From positions 121,440,589-121,504,588 of the forward strand of contig NC_079148.1 of assembly GCF_945859685.1 (NCBI RefSeq): 64,000 bases of DNA, written 5' to 3'. Shown here in pieces: positions 10,700 to 23,397 of this stretch. The DNA is from Eupeodes corollae (Eukaryota > Arthropoda > Insecta > Diptera > Syrphidae). The notes under the pieces are model-generated. The model did not search any database, was not told where the DNA came from, and saw nothing but the letters and a program-made list of their open reading frames with translations. How positions within the stretch are numbered: the stretch's first letter is position 1; every line of letters begins with the position of its first letter. Position numbers and translations under genes: made by a program.

Positions 10700-13048
10700 T
10701 CAACTCATAATATTCGAGCAGAAAAATATTTTTTTTTTTATAATTTGTTTAATTTATAACAATTTTAGATGGCATCGTAATGTGACGTTGATATCATCAA
10801 TGGTTCAATAAATAAATGTGATCGAACAAAATGTTCATTTTGAAAAAAAAGCTGGTATAAGGAAAACACTGAACCGATACTTTTGAAAATCCTTTTAGTA
10901 GATCTTAATATAATTATGTACATGCACATTTTAATTGAAAAAGAATTTAAAATGAGCGGACATCCGAACAATGATTCGGTTACCAAATGTTTGGCTTAAC
11001 AAATTGATGTTGAGCGCGTCGTGCTAAAGACATTTCTCGTCTAAATAATACGTGATGATATGAGAAATCCAGATATGCCTCTGGCATTTGCCATTAATCG
11101 TAATGTTGACACCGTTGTAAGATTTAAATAGAAATGGGCTGGTGACGCAGGGTTGGAAACTGCACTAAGCAGTGACTTTGAGTCCCACTCCAAAAATGAC
11201 AATTTTGTTTGTTAAAACGATTTGACGGTGTTTAGAAAAAAAACACACGATTTTCGAAAATAAATGTTCTCCATTCAAAAAATTTGTTGTGGTATAAGTG
11301 TTTGCATGGTGCCAAAATACACTAAAAAAAAAAGACAATTTAATTTCATTACAATGACCGATAGCTTGACAGTGATATCCCTATAAATGTAAATACGTCG
11401 AACTTTACTCTTCGGACTATATTTGTGTTGTGCATCAGTTAGTCGCTTAAATGCAATGTATAAATAATACAAAATAAAAAACATAAAAATAATAAATATG
11501 GAGTACGAGTAATAAATAAATAAATAAAAATAAAAACATAAACGACTTATTGCGTCACACTAATGTGAAAGTTGAATTTTTATAAATTTTGTTTTTGTAT
11601 CTTTTCAAAGTTTTGTATATCTGTAACTTTGAAATAGTCTGAAATCATATGAATTCGGAGCGTATTTACTGACTGAATGGCAGCTCAGCAGTGCTTGTCT
11701 GTGGTTATTTTTTGTTTTCTTACTTTTGTATAAAATCAGTTAAGATTTGTAGTGTTGGCGATAACATGGTTTGGTTTGGTTATGGTTGGTTGTTACTCTG
11801 TTATACATATAGTATGGTGCAGACCATCAGAGACCACTGGAAATGTAGCTTTTCCACAGATTTGATCCAGTAGCCCATAAGAAACTAAAAATTTTGCACT
11901 GAGGTCTTCGTACGTTCTCCATAATGCTCGTAGATAAATTTTACTTACAGCTGTACAAAGAAATGTAGACCATTGAATGATGTTGATGATGATGAATTTG
12001 AATTCGGATGCAGAAGAGAAAAAAAACGAAAGAAATAGGTAAGTTAGATAGGTATAAGAGTTGTGTGACCCATAGTCGCCGTCGACTAGGGAACTCTGAC
12101 AAATATGGGGAAGCTTTTGTTTCTTGTTTTTATTTTTTTCTTTCTTATTAATAGAAAACAACAACGAACAATACTGACTTCAAAGAGTATAATGTAACTC
12201 AAGGTATTAGAGTGGCATTATGCTATTTTTTTTCTTTTTATTTAAGCTTTATGCGGTTTGGATTTATGGATTTATCGTGCACCAGCTGAAGCCACTTATA
12301 CATATGTACAGCAGTGATAGTTAATGAAAATTCATTTTCAAATACAGGTTTGTAGATCAAAAATTAGTTGTTGAGGTGGTTTTATCGGAAATTGCTATAT
12401 ACTCATACCTAATTACTTTCAAGATGAAAAATGTAAATGAAATTATTAAAAATAGATATGAATTAAAATAAATCTACAAATTTACATTTTCGGTAAAAAT
12501 TCTCTAAAATTAAAAATAGATGGAGATTGAAAATTATTTTTATTTAAATCGAATCGATATTAGTCAACACAAAATGTTGTATAGCAATTTAATTGTTTTA
12601 CAACTTTGTTTTAATGACATTTATTTTTGATAAAAAAATACCCATCTATTTATGGTTTTCTAACTTTTCCATTTATGTTCTATAACCTAAACTGTGAAAA
12701 ATTTTAATTCCTTATAACTAGTTTATATTTGTCCAAAAAAGTTCAGAAATTATCATTTCAAAATCAAATACGTTTAAAAATATTTCCAATTTTTATCATT
12801 AACGAACAAAATAATTTGTAACAGAAAACATGTTTATAAATGTTAAATTGAAAAGCAAGAAACCATTGACAGTCAATACTTTTAAAATTAATAAAGTAAC
12901 TAACTAAGGGGAAATAAAAGCCAGTAAGACTTTAAATATTTCACTTTTTTCTTGAGGGTGCTTAGTTGGTATCAGGTCAGTAAAGCAGAAAAAAATATAG
13001 GAAACATTTGAATAATAAAGTTAAAATTTTTCACAGCTAGTAACCAGC
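10700..13048. other. Intergenic stretch, nothing recognised
   Basis: Several frames of 60-123 codons occur on both strands, but all are AT-rich, lack domain resemblance and have no splice context. I see no repeat family here. Confidence 0.4.
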
Positions 13049-13050
13049 TA

Positions 13051-14293
13051 AAGGGTTTTTCAATAGGGGCGGTTCGATATTGAAATGGAAGAAAACAAGC
13101 TGTGTGAGGTATTGACAAAATTATTTTGTATTTTAAAACCGCATATATGGTATTAGGTTTTGAATATGATATCATTCAAATGCCAGCATCGGCGTCTTAC
13201 GGTAGAATGAATCAGAGTGACCTAATTTTAAAGGACTCTTCCACATAGATCCGGCTGAATTTGAGCGATTGCCTGTGTTATGTTCATCCTTAGGGCATCG
13301 GTCGATTGTGGTTTATGTGCATAGACCTGTGACTTCAAAAAACCCCACCGGAAAAAGTTTAGCGGGGTCAAATCGCATGACCTTAGTGGCCAATTCCCAT
13401 CACTCCTGCGAGCGATAACCTTACCCTCAAATCGTTCAAGCAAAATATCGATCGTAGCGTTTGCTGTGTGGCACGTAGCGTTGTCCTGCTGGAACCCCAT
13501 GCCGTCTAGGTCAATATGGTTCAATTTTGGGACATAACAAATTAGTTATCATCGTCATGTAGCGCTCGCTGTTGACGGTGACCACCTCACTGACGTCGGT
13601 TTCAAAAATAACGCCACCTGCCCAAAATCTACACCAAGCGGTAACTTTTTGAGGATGCATTATCACCTGGCAAACCTCGAGTGGGTTGGCCCAATATTTG
13701 ACAATTTTGCTTGGTAACAAAGCCATATATCCAAATATGCACTTCGTCACTTAAGATGATTTTTCGGCCAAAATTGGGGTCTTCTTCCAAACGATTCGAA
13801 GCCCAGACAGCGAACAAACGGCGTTGTCATGAACTTTGAGCTCTTGGGTCATTTGATCTTGTAGGCCTAAGTCTAGACGCAAAATTCAGCAAGTTGAAGT
13901 CTGCGAAAGGCCGAGTTCTTGTGCACTGCGAGGAATAGACTGCCTCGGGTTCTGCTGCACACGGACCGTGGTGTTATTCTGTGCGAATCTTGCGTTCTTT
14001 GAACTTACGGGTGTTGGCTAATTGTTTACTGAACCGGTCGTCTTAAATTTGGCCACTAAAAGTTGAAGAGTCGACTGTGAAGGGCTACCACGTCTACCGT
14101 AAAATGAGGGCATTGAGCACAACGTTTGCGTAGACGAACACTCATTTTGATAATAAAGTCTTATCGTTTGAAAGTGCTTCTCCTCATTTGGCATAAACAA
14201 CTGAATAATAATCATATGGTTTGACAGATGTCACCAAAACAAAATGGCCATTACGAGTCACATAAATCTACCTGAGCCAATTAAAAAACTCCT
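13051..14293 (-). mobile_element. mariner-type transposon with TIRs and TA flanks
   Basis: A 1243-bp element. The left end AAGGGTTTTTCAATAGG (13051) pairs with the right end, whose reverse complement is AGGAGTTTTTTAATTGG (ending 14293); 13 of 17 positions match. TA dinucleotides lie immediately outside both ends (13049-13050 and 14294-14295), as expected for Tc1/mariner insertion. Length and ends fit an essentially full-length mariner. The transposase inside is broken. A second truncated copy sits at 27530-28244. Confidence 0.8.
13198..14215 (-). pseudogene. mariner-type transposase pseudogene
   Basis: Minus strand, high to low. 14215-14018: an N-terminal helix-turn-helix region containing 'RRGSPSQSTLQLLVAKF'. 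Around 13817-13629: a catalytic-core piece including 'KIILSDEVHIWIYGFV' with the first catalytic Asp, then 'ANPLEV' and 'VTAWCRFWAGGVIF' in a shifted frame. 13524-13228: 'GFQQDNATCHTA' with the second Asp and 'SCDLTPLNFFRWG' with the third. Thirty-six residues separate the second and third Asp, against 34 in classical mariner. At least two frameshifts break it. This is a cut-and-paste DDD transposase acting on its own TIRs; this copy is inactive. Confidence 0.8.
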
Positions 14294-14299
14294 TAGGTA

Positions 14300-15180
14300 A
14301 TGGCATAATATCAATTTTCGATTATTATTATTATTATTATTATGACTCTAACATTATATTTTAATGTTTGTTCCTAAAAACCAAAGAAATTACCTAGCTA
14401 ATACCGCTACTTTCAGACACAAAAACTAGAACACATTATTTTAGGGAATATCTAAAATCGTATATTTGAAATGAAACAAAACAAAAGAGCTGAGGTAAGA
14501 ACTTGTATTTGTAATAAACTTCCTTTCAGTACAATTTTTACCACTCGGTTCTACTTTTTTAAATAAAATTTGAATTAGTATACAATATCTAACATTTAAG
14601 CTTCAAATATCTAGATTGTGTTTGCATTGAACCTAAGAACCATGCAAATCTTAATTTCAAAGTTATACCTTGGAAAATAACAAATGAGGAAAAAATTCTG
14701 ATAATAATCTTATTCTTACTAATTCGTTACGCCAAAATAAATTGATATTTTACCAAGGTGAGATAACTTTTAAAATATTAGTGATAATAAATAAAAACAA
14801 AAAAACTGCCTGCTAACTCCCCAAAAACTTAACCTGACTTTATTCTTAAGAATTATATAATCTATGTCATGCAGATAGATTACCAATAGACTTTTGATTA
14901 TTGTTGTTTTTTTTGGAAAAAATTTGTCACCGAATTTTTTTTCGGCAGAATCCAACAATAGAAACAGTCACCGAAATTTAATTTAGAAGACAAAAAGCAA
15001 GAAAAAACTCAACCACATTATCATTTTTGTAACCAGTTTTTGAGCACAATCAGAGACTAAATATCTTGCACCACATGCGCGAGTGTAGTTTATACGTGCG
15101 TCTAGCAACTATACCATTTATCACCAACAAAAAGCTATGCATACCGTGCTGCCGTACCGCGCCATGCCATGGTATATCCA
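14300..15180. other. Intergenic stretch with a TTA microsatellite
   Basis: A (TTA)n run lies at 14321-14343, just beyond the mariner right end. The remainder is AT-rich with no gene I can support. Confidence 0.4.
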
Positions 15181-15193
15181 TCCTACATCAGCT

Positions 15194-15200
15194 TATAAAA
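15194..15200 (+). promoter_or_regulatory. Candidate TATA box (core promoter)
   Basis: TATAAAA followed about 30 bp later by 'gatcacttt' and then by a GC- and CAG/CAA-rich block unlike its AT-rich surroundings. Together they look like a fly core promoter with a 5' UTR. No Inr of good quality is visible. Confidence 0.35.
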
Positions 15201-15224
15201 CTCTACATGCATTCGGATCATGAT

Positions 15225-16553
15225 CACTTTTCGCCGTCGTAGTCGACGTCGTCGTTGAGTCGAATATAGAGTCTTATTTTGGTATCTTATACGAGAGAAC
15301 CTACCTACCTACCTTACCTACATATCGACCATGCCATTTCCATGAGACTTATGTTTAGCATTTAACAGTAAAGCGCCAATGCCGCTGCCTCCACCGCCTC
15401 TACCACCCCCTATATCACCATAACTGCCATCCACCATCATCCATCCCCGCGTTTTACTTGAATTCGCGATCAAAATGTATATTTTTATAAATTACCACAC
15501 ACTCACAAAATACTTACAAACACATTGAACGAGAGAAGCAGTCCAGACAAGCCTAAGAAAATAGTTCCAAGACAACAGCAACGGCAACGGCAGCGACAAC
15601 GGCAACGGCAATAGCAGCAGTTACCCGACTTTGTATCTCCCACTGCCCATAAGTCTGCAGCGCAACTTCAGTCTGCAAATAGGCAGCAAAGTGATCGGCG
15701 TTTGACTAAAAAAGCACTTCTTGGTAATAATATTATTAAAATCGATCGGAATAGAGATACCTTAAAAAAAAAAAAACTATTTCTTTCTTAACTTATCACT
15801 TCTCCCTTCATTCGTCGGATTCAATTTTAATTAAATTTTTGGCAAATATTTTCGTGGTGTTTTAAGGACTAATTAATTCGCAAAATAATTCAACCTTGGA
15901 TTTTGCTTATTTTTCTTTTGTTGGTGAAAATTTTTTGATTTTCTTTCGCGAAAATTTTGACGTAGAAATGAAAACTACTTTTTCCTCGGTGATCGTTATA
16001 ATTTTTCTTTTCCTTTTCTACTTTTAAAAATTTTTCATAGTTGAGTGAAGTTTATCGCATTTACTGAATTTTCCATTTTTTATATCTGTTTTTTTTTTTT
16101 CATTTTGTATTTCTTAGCAAATTTTTCTTCTTTCCTTTTCATCTTTGTTTTTCCTATTTTCCTCTTTATTATCATAATCTCTCTGGCTTTTTATCATCGT
16201 CACAACAACAGCAACATTAAAAAAAAAACATAAATTTTCCATCTTTGTCCATGTACATACCTTTACATATTTTGTTTTATCTTGCATTTAAAGTGATTGT
16301 CTGTGTTCAAGTGTAGATTTTTCCACATTTTCCACGAAAGTGAATACAATAATAAATAAAATAAATAAATTACTTTAAAATATAAATAATAAAACAAAAA
16401 TTAATTACATAAAATATTTATTGAAATATTTATTAAAATATAGTTTCGTTGGCAAAAGCGAAGAAATACAAACAAAAAGAATTTCTTGAAAACTTAAGGG
16501 TGTGGAAAAACTCCCATTTTGGATTATTTTTCGAATTTTTTCTTTCGCTGAAG
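15225..16553 (+). other. Candidate long 5' UTR exon ending in a strong splice donor
   Basis: This block starts about 30 bp after TATAAAA, carries 'cgtcgtagtcgacgtcgtcg' and a long CAACGGCAACGGCAG-type run (15570-15620), and ends in 'gctgaag|gtaagtg', a near-consensus donor at 16553/16554. It contains no long reading frame. It may be the non-coding first exon of the chitin-binding gene (next coding exon 46281, about 30 kb away) or of a small local gene using the acceptor near 16823. Transcript evidence is absent, so this is inference from promoter-like composition and splice signal. Confidence 0.3.
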
Positions 16554-16872
16554 GTAAGTGTTTTAATTTCTGCTACCTATATTTTTTTAAGTTAAGTAAT
16601 TAATTGTAGTTTTAATTTTGTTTTTAAATTAATTTGTCTAATCATATTTGATGTAGAAATTGCTAAGTCCATCATTGGTTATGTTCCCTGAAGCGCAATG
16701 ATTTATAATTGATTGATTCGCTTATGTTTGATAGTTTACGAACAACCTATAAAAACGTTACATTTTACAGATATCTTGCTTAACCTTAACATATTTCACA
16801 GACTTAAAGCTTAAAAATTTCAGACAGGTGTTGAGCTTGAGATCATTAAAAAACACAAAAATTGAAACGAAA

Positions 16873-17124
16873 ATGACCGACATAGCTCCTGTGAGTAGAC
16901 GAGTGACGGGGCTTCAGCCATTAATACGCGCTCAGCTGCAAAACATAACACAAAATATATTATTTAATTCGGTATTTCGTTCCACAAGTATGATGTCTTT
17001 TACATTTTTACGAATCAAGGCGGCAACAAAACCAACCTCAACATCAGCAACACCACCATTAAAACGAAAAAAAAAACCAAAAAAAAACAACGACAAAATG
17101 ATAAGGTTTCGTAAATTTATTTGA
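16873..17124 (+). CDS. Possible small basic protein or first coding exon (weak)
   Basis: An ATG in good context (gaaaATGACC) begins an 83-residue frame, MTDIAPVSRRVTG..., ending in a Lys-rich tail (LKRKKKPKKNND). An acceptor-like 'aaaatttcag' lies at 16823, about 50 bp upstream, and 'cct|gtgagt' at 16891 could be a donor after six codons. So it may be a short standalone gene, a first coding exon or nothing. I recognise no family. The Lys-rich tail is partly an effect of A-runs. Confidence 0.2.
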   Translation: MTDIAPVSRRVTGLQPLIRAQLQNITQNILFNSVFRSTSMMSFTFLRIKAATKPTSTSATPPLKRKKKPKKNNDKMIRFRKFI

Positions 17125-17129
17125 TTTAT

Positions 17130-19230
17130 TTTAATTTTGCTTGGAAATACCTGTTGCTGCTTTTGTTGTTGTTGTTGTTGTCGTTATTTTTGTATGACCA
17201 GAGTGTATGGCATGGTATGTTGCAAGGCTTCGTTGGAACAGCAGGTTTTTTATACTTTCAGTTTTGTTGTCTTTCGTTTAGGTTGAATTTATTGTGAATG
17301 AATTCGGCATATCTTAAGATTGGCATATGAGATTTCTTGTATTTTTAAATCAAACTCGATACCATACAGTATTCAGTATATGGGTTAAGATCTTTTGCCC
17401 TATTCAAGATATTTGATTTGAGTTGTTTTTAAAGAAAAAAAAGTGATAATAATAGGTTTGCAGTTACTTGAGTAAGATATTTCGCAAATTTTGATAAATA
17501 ATTTTGTAATTTTTAGTGCAACATCATGGCTATAACTAATCAACAAAACACGAGACAAATAAGCTATTTGAATGTAAATATTTAACACTTCAAAACGGGT
17601 GTGGTGCGTTCAAAGTGACATAATCTTTGAGGTGCTTAATTTTAAAGAGAAAAAATAAGTAGGCTAGTTAAATAGGTGAATGTTATTAACATTATATATT
17701 AAAAATTTAGCATACATACCGGTTATGTTTAGGGCTTTGAGCTTAAATCATTCCTAGTAAAGGGCAAATTTTTTTTTGAAAGTCTAAAATACAAAACAAT
17801 TAAACTTGTTTTCTGATGTATTTAATTAGCCGGTGTAACCGAAAAAATCTCATACTGATAATTATAAATCCAGTTCAAAACTTCAGACTTGTTTCACGGC
17901 GTGATAGTTTGGAAATGGAAAAATTTGCAAATCAAAGTAATTTAATGCACATTATGTATGTTATATGCAATCAAGTTTTTGAATATTATAATTTTTAAAA
18001 AAATGTTTGCAGATTCAAAATTTTCCACTTCATAAAGTGCGATTTCAAATGAATAATGTTTTATAGCTGTCAAATTCTGAAAATATGAGTCTTAGTTCCA
18101 ACTTTTCTAATACAAAGGCGTTAATTAAATTTATTAAAACGAGTGTTACGATTTTAATATAAAGTTATTTTATTGTTAGTCATCATTGCTAGAAATCATA
18201 AGAATACAACTTTTTTATCAAAAGATTTATAAAACACGGTTGAAGTTTTTGATTACCAAAAAACATTTCTGAAGAATTGCAAGTACGTATAATTATTGTT
18301 TAAAACTAAAATTACGGATTTTCGTTCGGTACAGAATCATAGTGATCAAATTTCAATATTGGCATTGAGCAGAATACGAAATTTTTCTTTCATTGACATT
18401 TAATTGAAATTAATTTAAAAACTATTTAGAATATTTTTTTAAGGTACGAAGTTTTGTTAAGTGCAAGAAATAGCCAATGTCTGATTTAATTCAATTTAAA
18501 TGAAGACAAAAAAAGGAAATCGAAAGATATGAATACATTTTTTATGGTATCGAAACTTATTTTAAAAGATCCGATTTGTTTAATTTCAAATATTGACATT
18601 TCTTGACGTTCTAGGTTCAAAATACTACACCAATAAATAAAGCTATCTGCTTGAATTGTTTTCTTTTATTACACACATTTATTTTTTTCCATATAATCAA
18701 CAAATTAAGAAAAAATTAAACTAAATAATAACATACATTTTTTTTATCTAGAACTTTTTAAGAACAAATTATAAATAATAGTGTTCTACTCGTACGAAGT
18801 AATGCATTTTTGTCATCTAGATACATTTTTAGAAAAAAATAGTATTTTAACCAACAAAACAGAGTTAGAATTATTACAATTAGAAATACATTTTATTCAT
18901 TAATTTTCAATAATAACATTTTTACAATAAATAAAGAATAAATAATAGTTATCATCCTTTAGCTCTAAAGCTAGTGTTGAGTGATACATATAGAATTTAT
19001 GTATACATACATTAAAAACTGATGTGGGGGACAATTAGTACTGCAATAATACTAAATTGTTTAAGTCAAGTGATAAGATAAGATATTACATACAAAATAT
19101 AAAACAAATTAGAATTAGAATATATTTATATAAATTAAGAGAAAAAGAAATATAATAAAAAGTTAATACTCAGTTTTGATACATCAAAGTTTCTTTAACA
19201 ATAATTATCAATACAATTTAAGTAAATTGT
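17130..19230. other. AT-rich intergenic stretch with a TTG microsatellite
   Basis: A (TTG)n run lies at 17164-17180. Otherwise no gene or recognised repeat. The stretch from about 18600 is extremely AT-rich and may include the 3' tail of the LINE relic that follows. Confidence 0.4.
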
Positions 19231-19239
19231 GAAAAGTTA

Positions 19240-21345
19240 GTCTTTAACATTTTTAAGACAAGAGTTTAGATTTTGAGCTAGAGAAATGAGTTTTATGAGA
19301 AGTGGCAATAAAATGCAATATGCAATATTGACAAGATGCATATTACTTATGCGTAGATTATAAAACTGCGAGTTCCTACTTGGAATGTTACCACTTTTCT
19401 TGAAAAATTCTTTCATTATTTTAAAAATGTAAAGGTGACTCAAAGGCAGAATTCCCAAATCCTTGAATAAGGTCTAACTTTCAGTTAGTCGATTTTTGTT
19501 GCAAATAATTCTAATAAGATATTTCTAAGCAATCAACAAGGGTCTTAAAGTACCAGCATATGAACCACCCCAGCTAGATAGACCATATTGTATTTTAGAG
19601 TGTGCAAGCCCATAATAAATTAAAGTTAAAACTCTTTTTGAGCAGAATGATTTTAACAGATACATTTTTCTAGTAATGAGCATCAAATAATTTATTATAT
19701 TGAGAATATGACCTTTCCAGTTAAGATTAAAATCAATTGTAACTCCTAGATATTTAAAAGTGTACACTGAAACGATTTTAAAACAAGAATCGGAAAAAGA
19801 ACCAGCTGCTTGAAAATTAGGTCTACCACAACTATGAAAAGAAAAGGTCAATTGTCTACAATTTGACCCATGAAATATAAAATTTTTATTGCAAAGCTGA
19901 TGACTAGAAGTTTTGAAAGACATTATTTTAGTTTCTTCACTAAGGATTAACTTATGAACCGAGAACCAAGTTCTTAGAATTTCGAGATCTTCTTCAAATT
20001 GAATGTTACAATTATGTTCTGAGTTTGGAGCCCTGAGGTACTCCAAATTTTATACATCCAGCTTCACTCATAACACCATTAATTAATACTTTTTGAACTC
20101 TTTCTTTTAAATACGACTTCAGTCATTGAAAACTTCTCTAAATCCTGCATTATATAATTTACTAAGCAGTTAATCATGATCAACTTGTCAAAGGCTTTAG
20201 TCATATCAATAAAAAGAACCATAGTCGGTTTATTATGATTCAAGTTGCTAAATTCGAAAAATTGCATCTTCGGTTGACTTTCCAGACAAAAATTATAAAA
20301 AGGGATCCGCTCCGGTCATTTGTTGAGGAAAGCAACCTTGTTTGACACTTAAGTTGAATATATAACTTAGCACATCTGAAACATGTAAAGCAATTTTTAT
20401 GCTTTTTTTGAGTAAGTTACTAGATTTTCCATCCGAAGTACAAGAATTTTTGTTTTCCAATGATAAAATAATGTTATTAGTTTCAAAAAGTTGTAAATAT
20501 TCGGAATCTTAACAGCGTTAATCAGAACAGTTGCAATCAACCTACAAATCAAAAGACGGCTTCAATTTTTCAGAGATTTCCGTAAAATATTCATTGAATT
20601 TGTTTGAAATACATTTTGAATCGCATAGTGAAATATCGTTTGCAACAATAGTTCCTATTACGTTAGAGTTTCTTTTCCTTTTTTAAAATATCGTTGATAA
20701 TTTTCCATTAGTTTTTTGCCTTTCGAACTTTTGAATAAATTAGAATTATAGTTTTCACTATTTGATTCAATGTTAATTTTAACAGCTTTACATAACGAAT
20801 CCTAATATTTGTATACTTTTGTATTATTTGGGTTTATTTTTTAGCTTAGTACCAACTTTGTTTTTATTTTTGATCTGCTTAAGAAGGCAATGGCTCATCC
20901 AAGCCCTTAAAAACTTTTTTTATTATTCTTAATCTAAAAAGAAGAACAAGTATTGATATGCTTTTGCAATATTGAGTTAAAAACATTAAACAAAGAAAAA
21001 GGATCCTTTTCAGAATAAACTTGATCCCAAAATTCATGTTTTAAAACGATAATTTTATGATCAGTGATTTTATAATCTAGAAACTTATTATTCCTACTAA
21101 AACGTGAGAAAATGTGGTCAATGCAAGTACTAGAAGCTTACGTAACCCGGGTTGCCACTTTAATATAGCCTTTGAGACCATTTGAAGCCATAAGAAATAG
21201 GTAATTTTCAACGTCTTTATCAGATGTGTCTAAAATATCAATATTAATGTCACCAATCAAAATTAAATAACAAGTTTTATATTAACAAAGAATTTGATTG
21301 AGTTCATTCAACAAATCGCATTTGTTTAAGAAAAGTTTCCTTACT
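19240..21345 (-). pseudogene. Jockey/CR1-like LINE relic lacking the RT active site
   Basis: Minus strand. 21330-21060: endonuclease remnants 'LILIGDINIDIL' and 'SSTCIDHIFSRFSRNN' with 'ITDH', which match the metal-binding and His motifs of the endonuclease. 20267-20079: RT motif A as 'FIDMTKAFDKL'. About 20078-20026: motif B as 'FGVPQGS'. 20046-19525: thumb and connection with 'FKYLGVTIDFNLNWKGHI' and 'YYGLAHSKIQYGLSSWG'. The region that should carry YADD is deleted between GVPQGS and the thumb, so the polymerase is dead regardless of its frameshifts. It differs from the other LINEs here. Confidence 0.8.
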
Positions 21346-21349
21346 ACGT

Positions 21350-22870
21350 TAATTCATTTTATATACATACAATTATTTCTTTAAAAAAAACCCCTCACTT
21401 GCGTTAAATACTAAAATTTGACCTCTTATTGGAAAATCCATGCAATTTACGACCATTAGTTAGGGTTTTGATGATTAAAAATAAAAAAAATTAGTTTCTT
21501 TCCAAAAAGTGGTCATAAAATTAACCCATAAGGAAGCTAAACATGAAGAGAAGCTCAGCACATTAAATTAATTTTATCTTCCACGTTTTTAGATGTTACT
21601 ATAATATGATCTTAAGTCTGTTAACTTTTATTACTCACGTAACGAGAATAAAATACTTATGAACTTTAAAACAAAAACAAATCTTACTCAAAAAATTAAA
21701 TTCCATTCACCTCAAAATCCCTTTGTTACAACTTAAAAGTTTAACAAGTTAATGACATTTCTTCTATAATGTATTACGAGTATGTTTGTAAAGCATTTTG
21801 ATAATTTTCTGTGTTCATAATCACGATGAACTTTTAAACTACCAACTTCCTCGTTGCGAAAGGTGCATTCGCTTTGTTGCCATGTTTTTCTTCTTTTTTT
21901 ATATTGTAAGATGTCATTTCAAATCGCGCATATCTTATCTTAATTGCCCTTCAATTGTTACCACTTTACTAGTCACTGCTGGTTTTCCCACTTTTGAATG
22001 AAAAGAAAAGAAAATTAAAAGAAAAAAAATGTTTAAATTTAAAAAACAAGTTAAACAAAAAACCATCACATTAATGATACCAGATTTATGTTTATAGAAA
22101 GTGAAATGCTTGAATATAATATCAAAGAAAAAAAATTATATAAACTGTGCTAATTAATTCGAACATCTCGGAATAAAAAAATTATAAACAAATATTATTC
22201 AATCGACCTTGAGTCTTTTTTTTTTGATGCGTCTTGGTCTTTATCGTCGCGTCTTCGTCAACATGGTAGCTTGTCTACATTTTTTTTGTTGTTTTAAATT
22301 TGAGACCATTTAGTTCTGTTGTCTGTTGACAAGTTGTACCTTCAGCTATTTTGATTCGATGTGAATGTTGCCACCATAATTATTTAACTGTCATTCGGCG
22401 GTGGCAGCAGTGTTATTATCGTGAATGACCTTTGAAAAAAAGTGCAAACCTGTTTATGGTTATTAATTAAAAAGAATCAGGTTTATTTGGCTAAAGTAGA
22501 ATTCTTTTGGAAAATTATTTTTTTCTCAGGCTCACTTGTTATGAATGTTGGACTTTAAAAGTATTTCAAAATAGTTACCAATAAAACTAATGATGTTTAT
22601 TGCAAGACTAACTTGTTTGTTTCTAGTTGAATTTATATTTGTTTCTAATTTTTCTAATTAGTTATTTTTATTTTTGCTAAAATTTCCATCAAGGGAAAAC
22701 TAACAATCACGACTGAAAATGTGAACAATCGTTTACACAAGGCCGCAAGGAAAAAGGATTTTAATCCAAGCACAACTGAGATTACCCTTATTATCTCAAT
22801 ATAAGTTGACTTAAGATACTTTGCATCAATCAGCCTTAAATTAAGTTAGGAGAGGATGAAAGCTAATCTA
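21350..22870. other. AT-rich intergenic stretch
   Basis: I see nothing definite. The stretch near 22210-22440 is less AT-rich ('cgtcgcgtcttcgtcaac', 'tcggcggtggcagcag') and might be regulatory or an exon, but no frame or splice pair supports it. Confidence 0.35.
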
Positions 22871-22879
22871 AATTTTAAC

Positions 22880-23265
22880 CAGCAATCTGAAAAATCTGGT
22901 TTCCAATAAGGTTTTCCAACAATGGATCATTTACAAACTGTAAACCAAATAATAGAAAAATTCAAGGAGTACAATATTACATTGCTCTTATCGGCTTTGC
23001 AAAACGTTTTGATACCATCGAACAGAATTTTATATGGAAGGCATTATTAAACCAAGGTACTCTTGAAGAAAATATACGATAAAAGCACTGCACGCTTAAA
23101 AAGGGAATCTATCGGACCAGAATTTAAATTTTCGCGAGAGATCTTCTCTCACCATCGCTATTTTTCACAGCCCTCGAAGAAATCTATAGGCAGCTAGATT
23201 GGGAGGAAAATCGATTTGCAGATGATATCATTATCACTATGAACTTCCTACCACAAATCTGAGCT
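22880..23265 (+). pseudogene. RTE-type reverse transcriptase fragment
   Basis: Across frames: 'TMDHLQTVNQIIEKFKEYN' (22923-22980), 'FAKRFDTIEQNFIWKALLNQGT' (a degraded palm motif A), 'KKIYDKSTARLKRESIGPEFK' (about 23065-23130) and 'FADDII' (near 23215-23235). This order is that of RTE-clade elements. It is only about 385 bp, with internal deletions and frameshifts, and it lies just 5' of the Tc1 relic. It differs from the RTE-like copy at 2592-5148. Confidence 0.7.
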
Positions 23266-23397
23266 TATTGACTTTATTTGATAAAATATAATGTATGATA
23301 TGAAATGCAACAAAACTGCAACAAAAAGTTGTTGTTGTTTTTTTTACCGTTAGTAGAATTTCGCCAGGAATGTCAAAAAAATGCTCGAACATCAATC

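Noticed and set aside
14321..14343. (TTA)n run as a CRISPR or satellite array
   Set aside because: Simple microsatellite; no spacer-repeat structure anywhere in the window.
16045..16233. 62-codon frame rich in Phe/Ile
   Set aside because: T-rich sequence in a probable 5' UTR; no ATG-context, domain or splice support.
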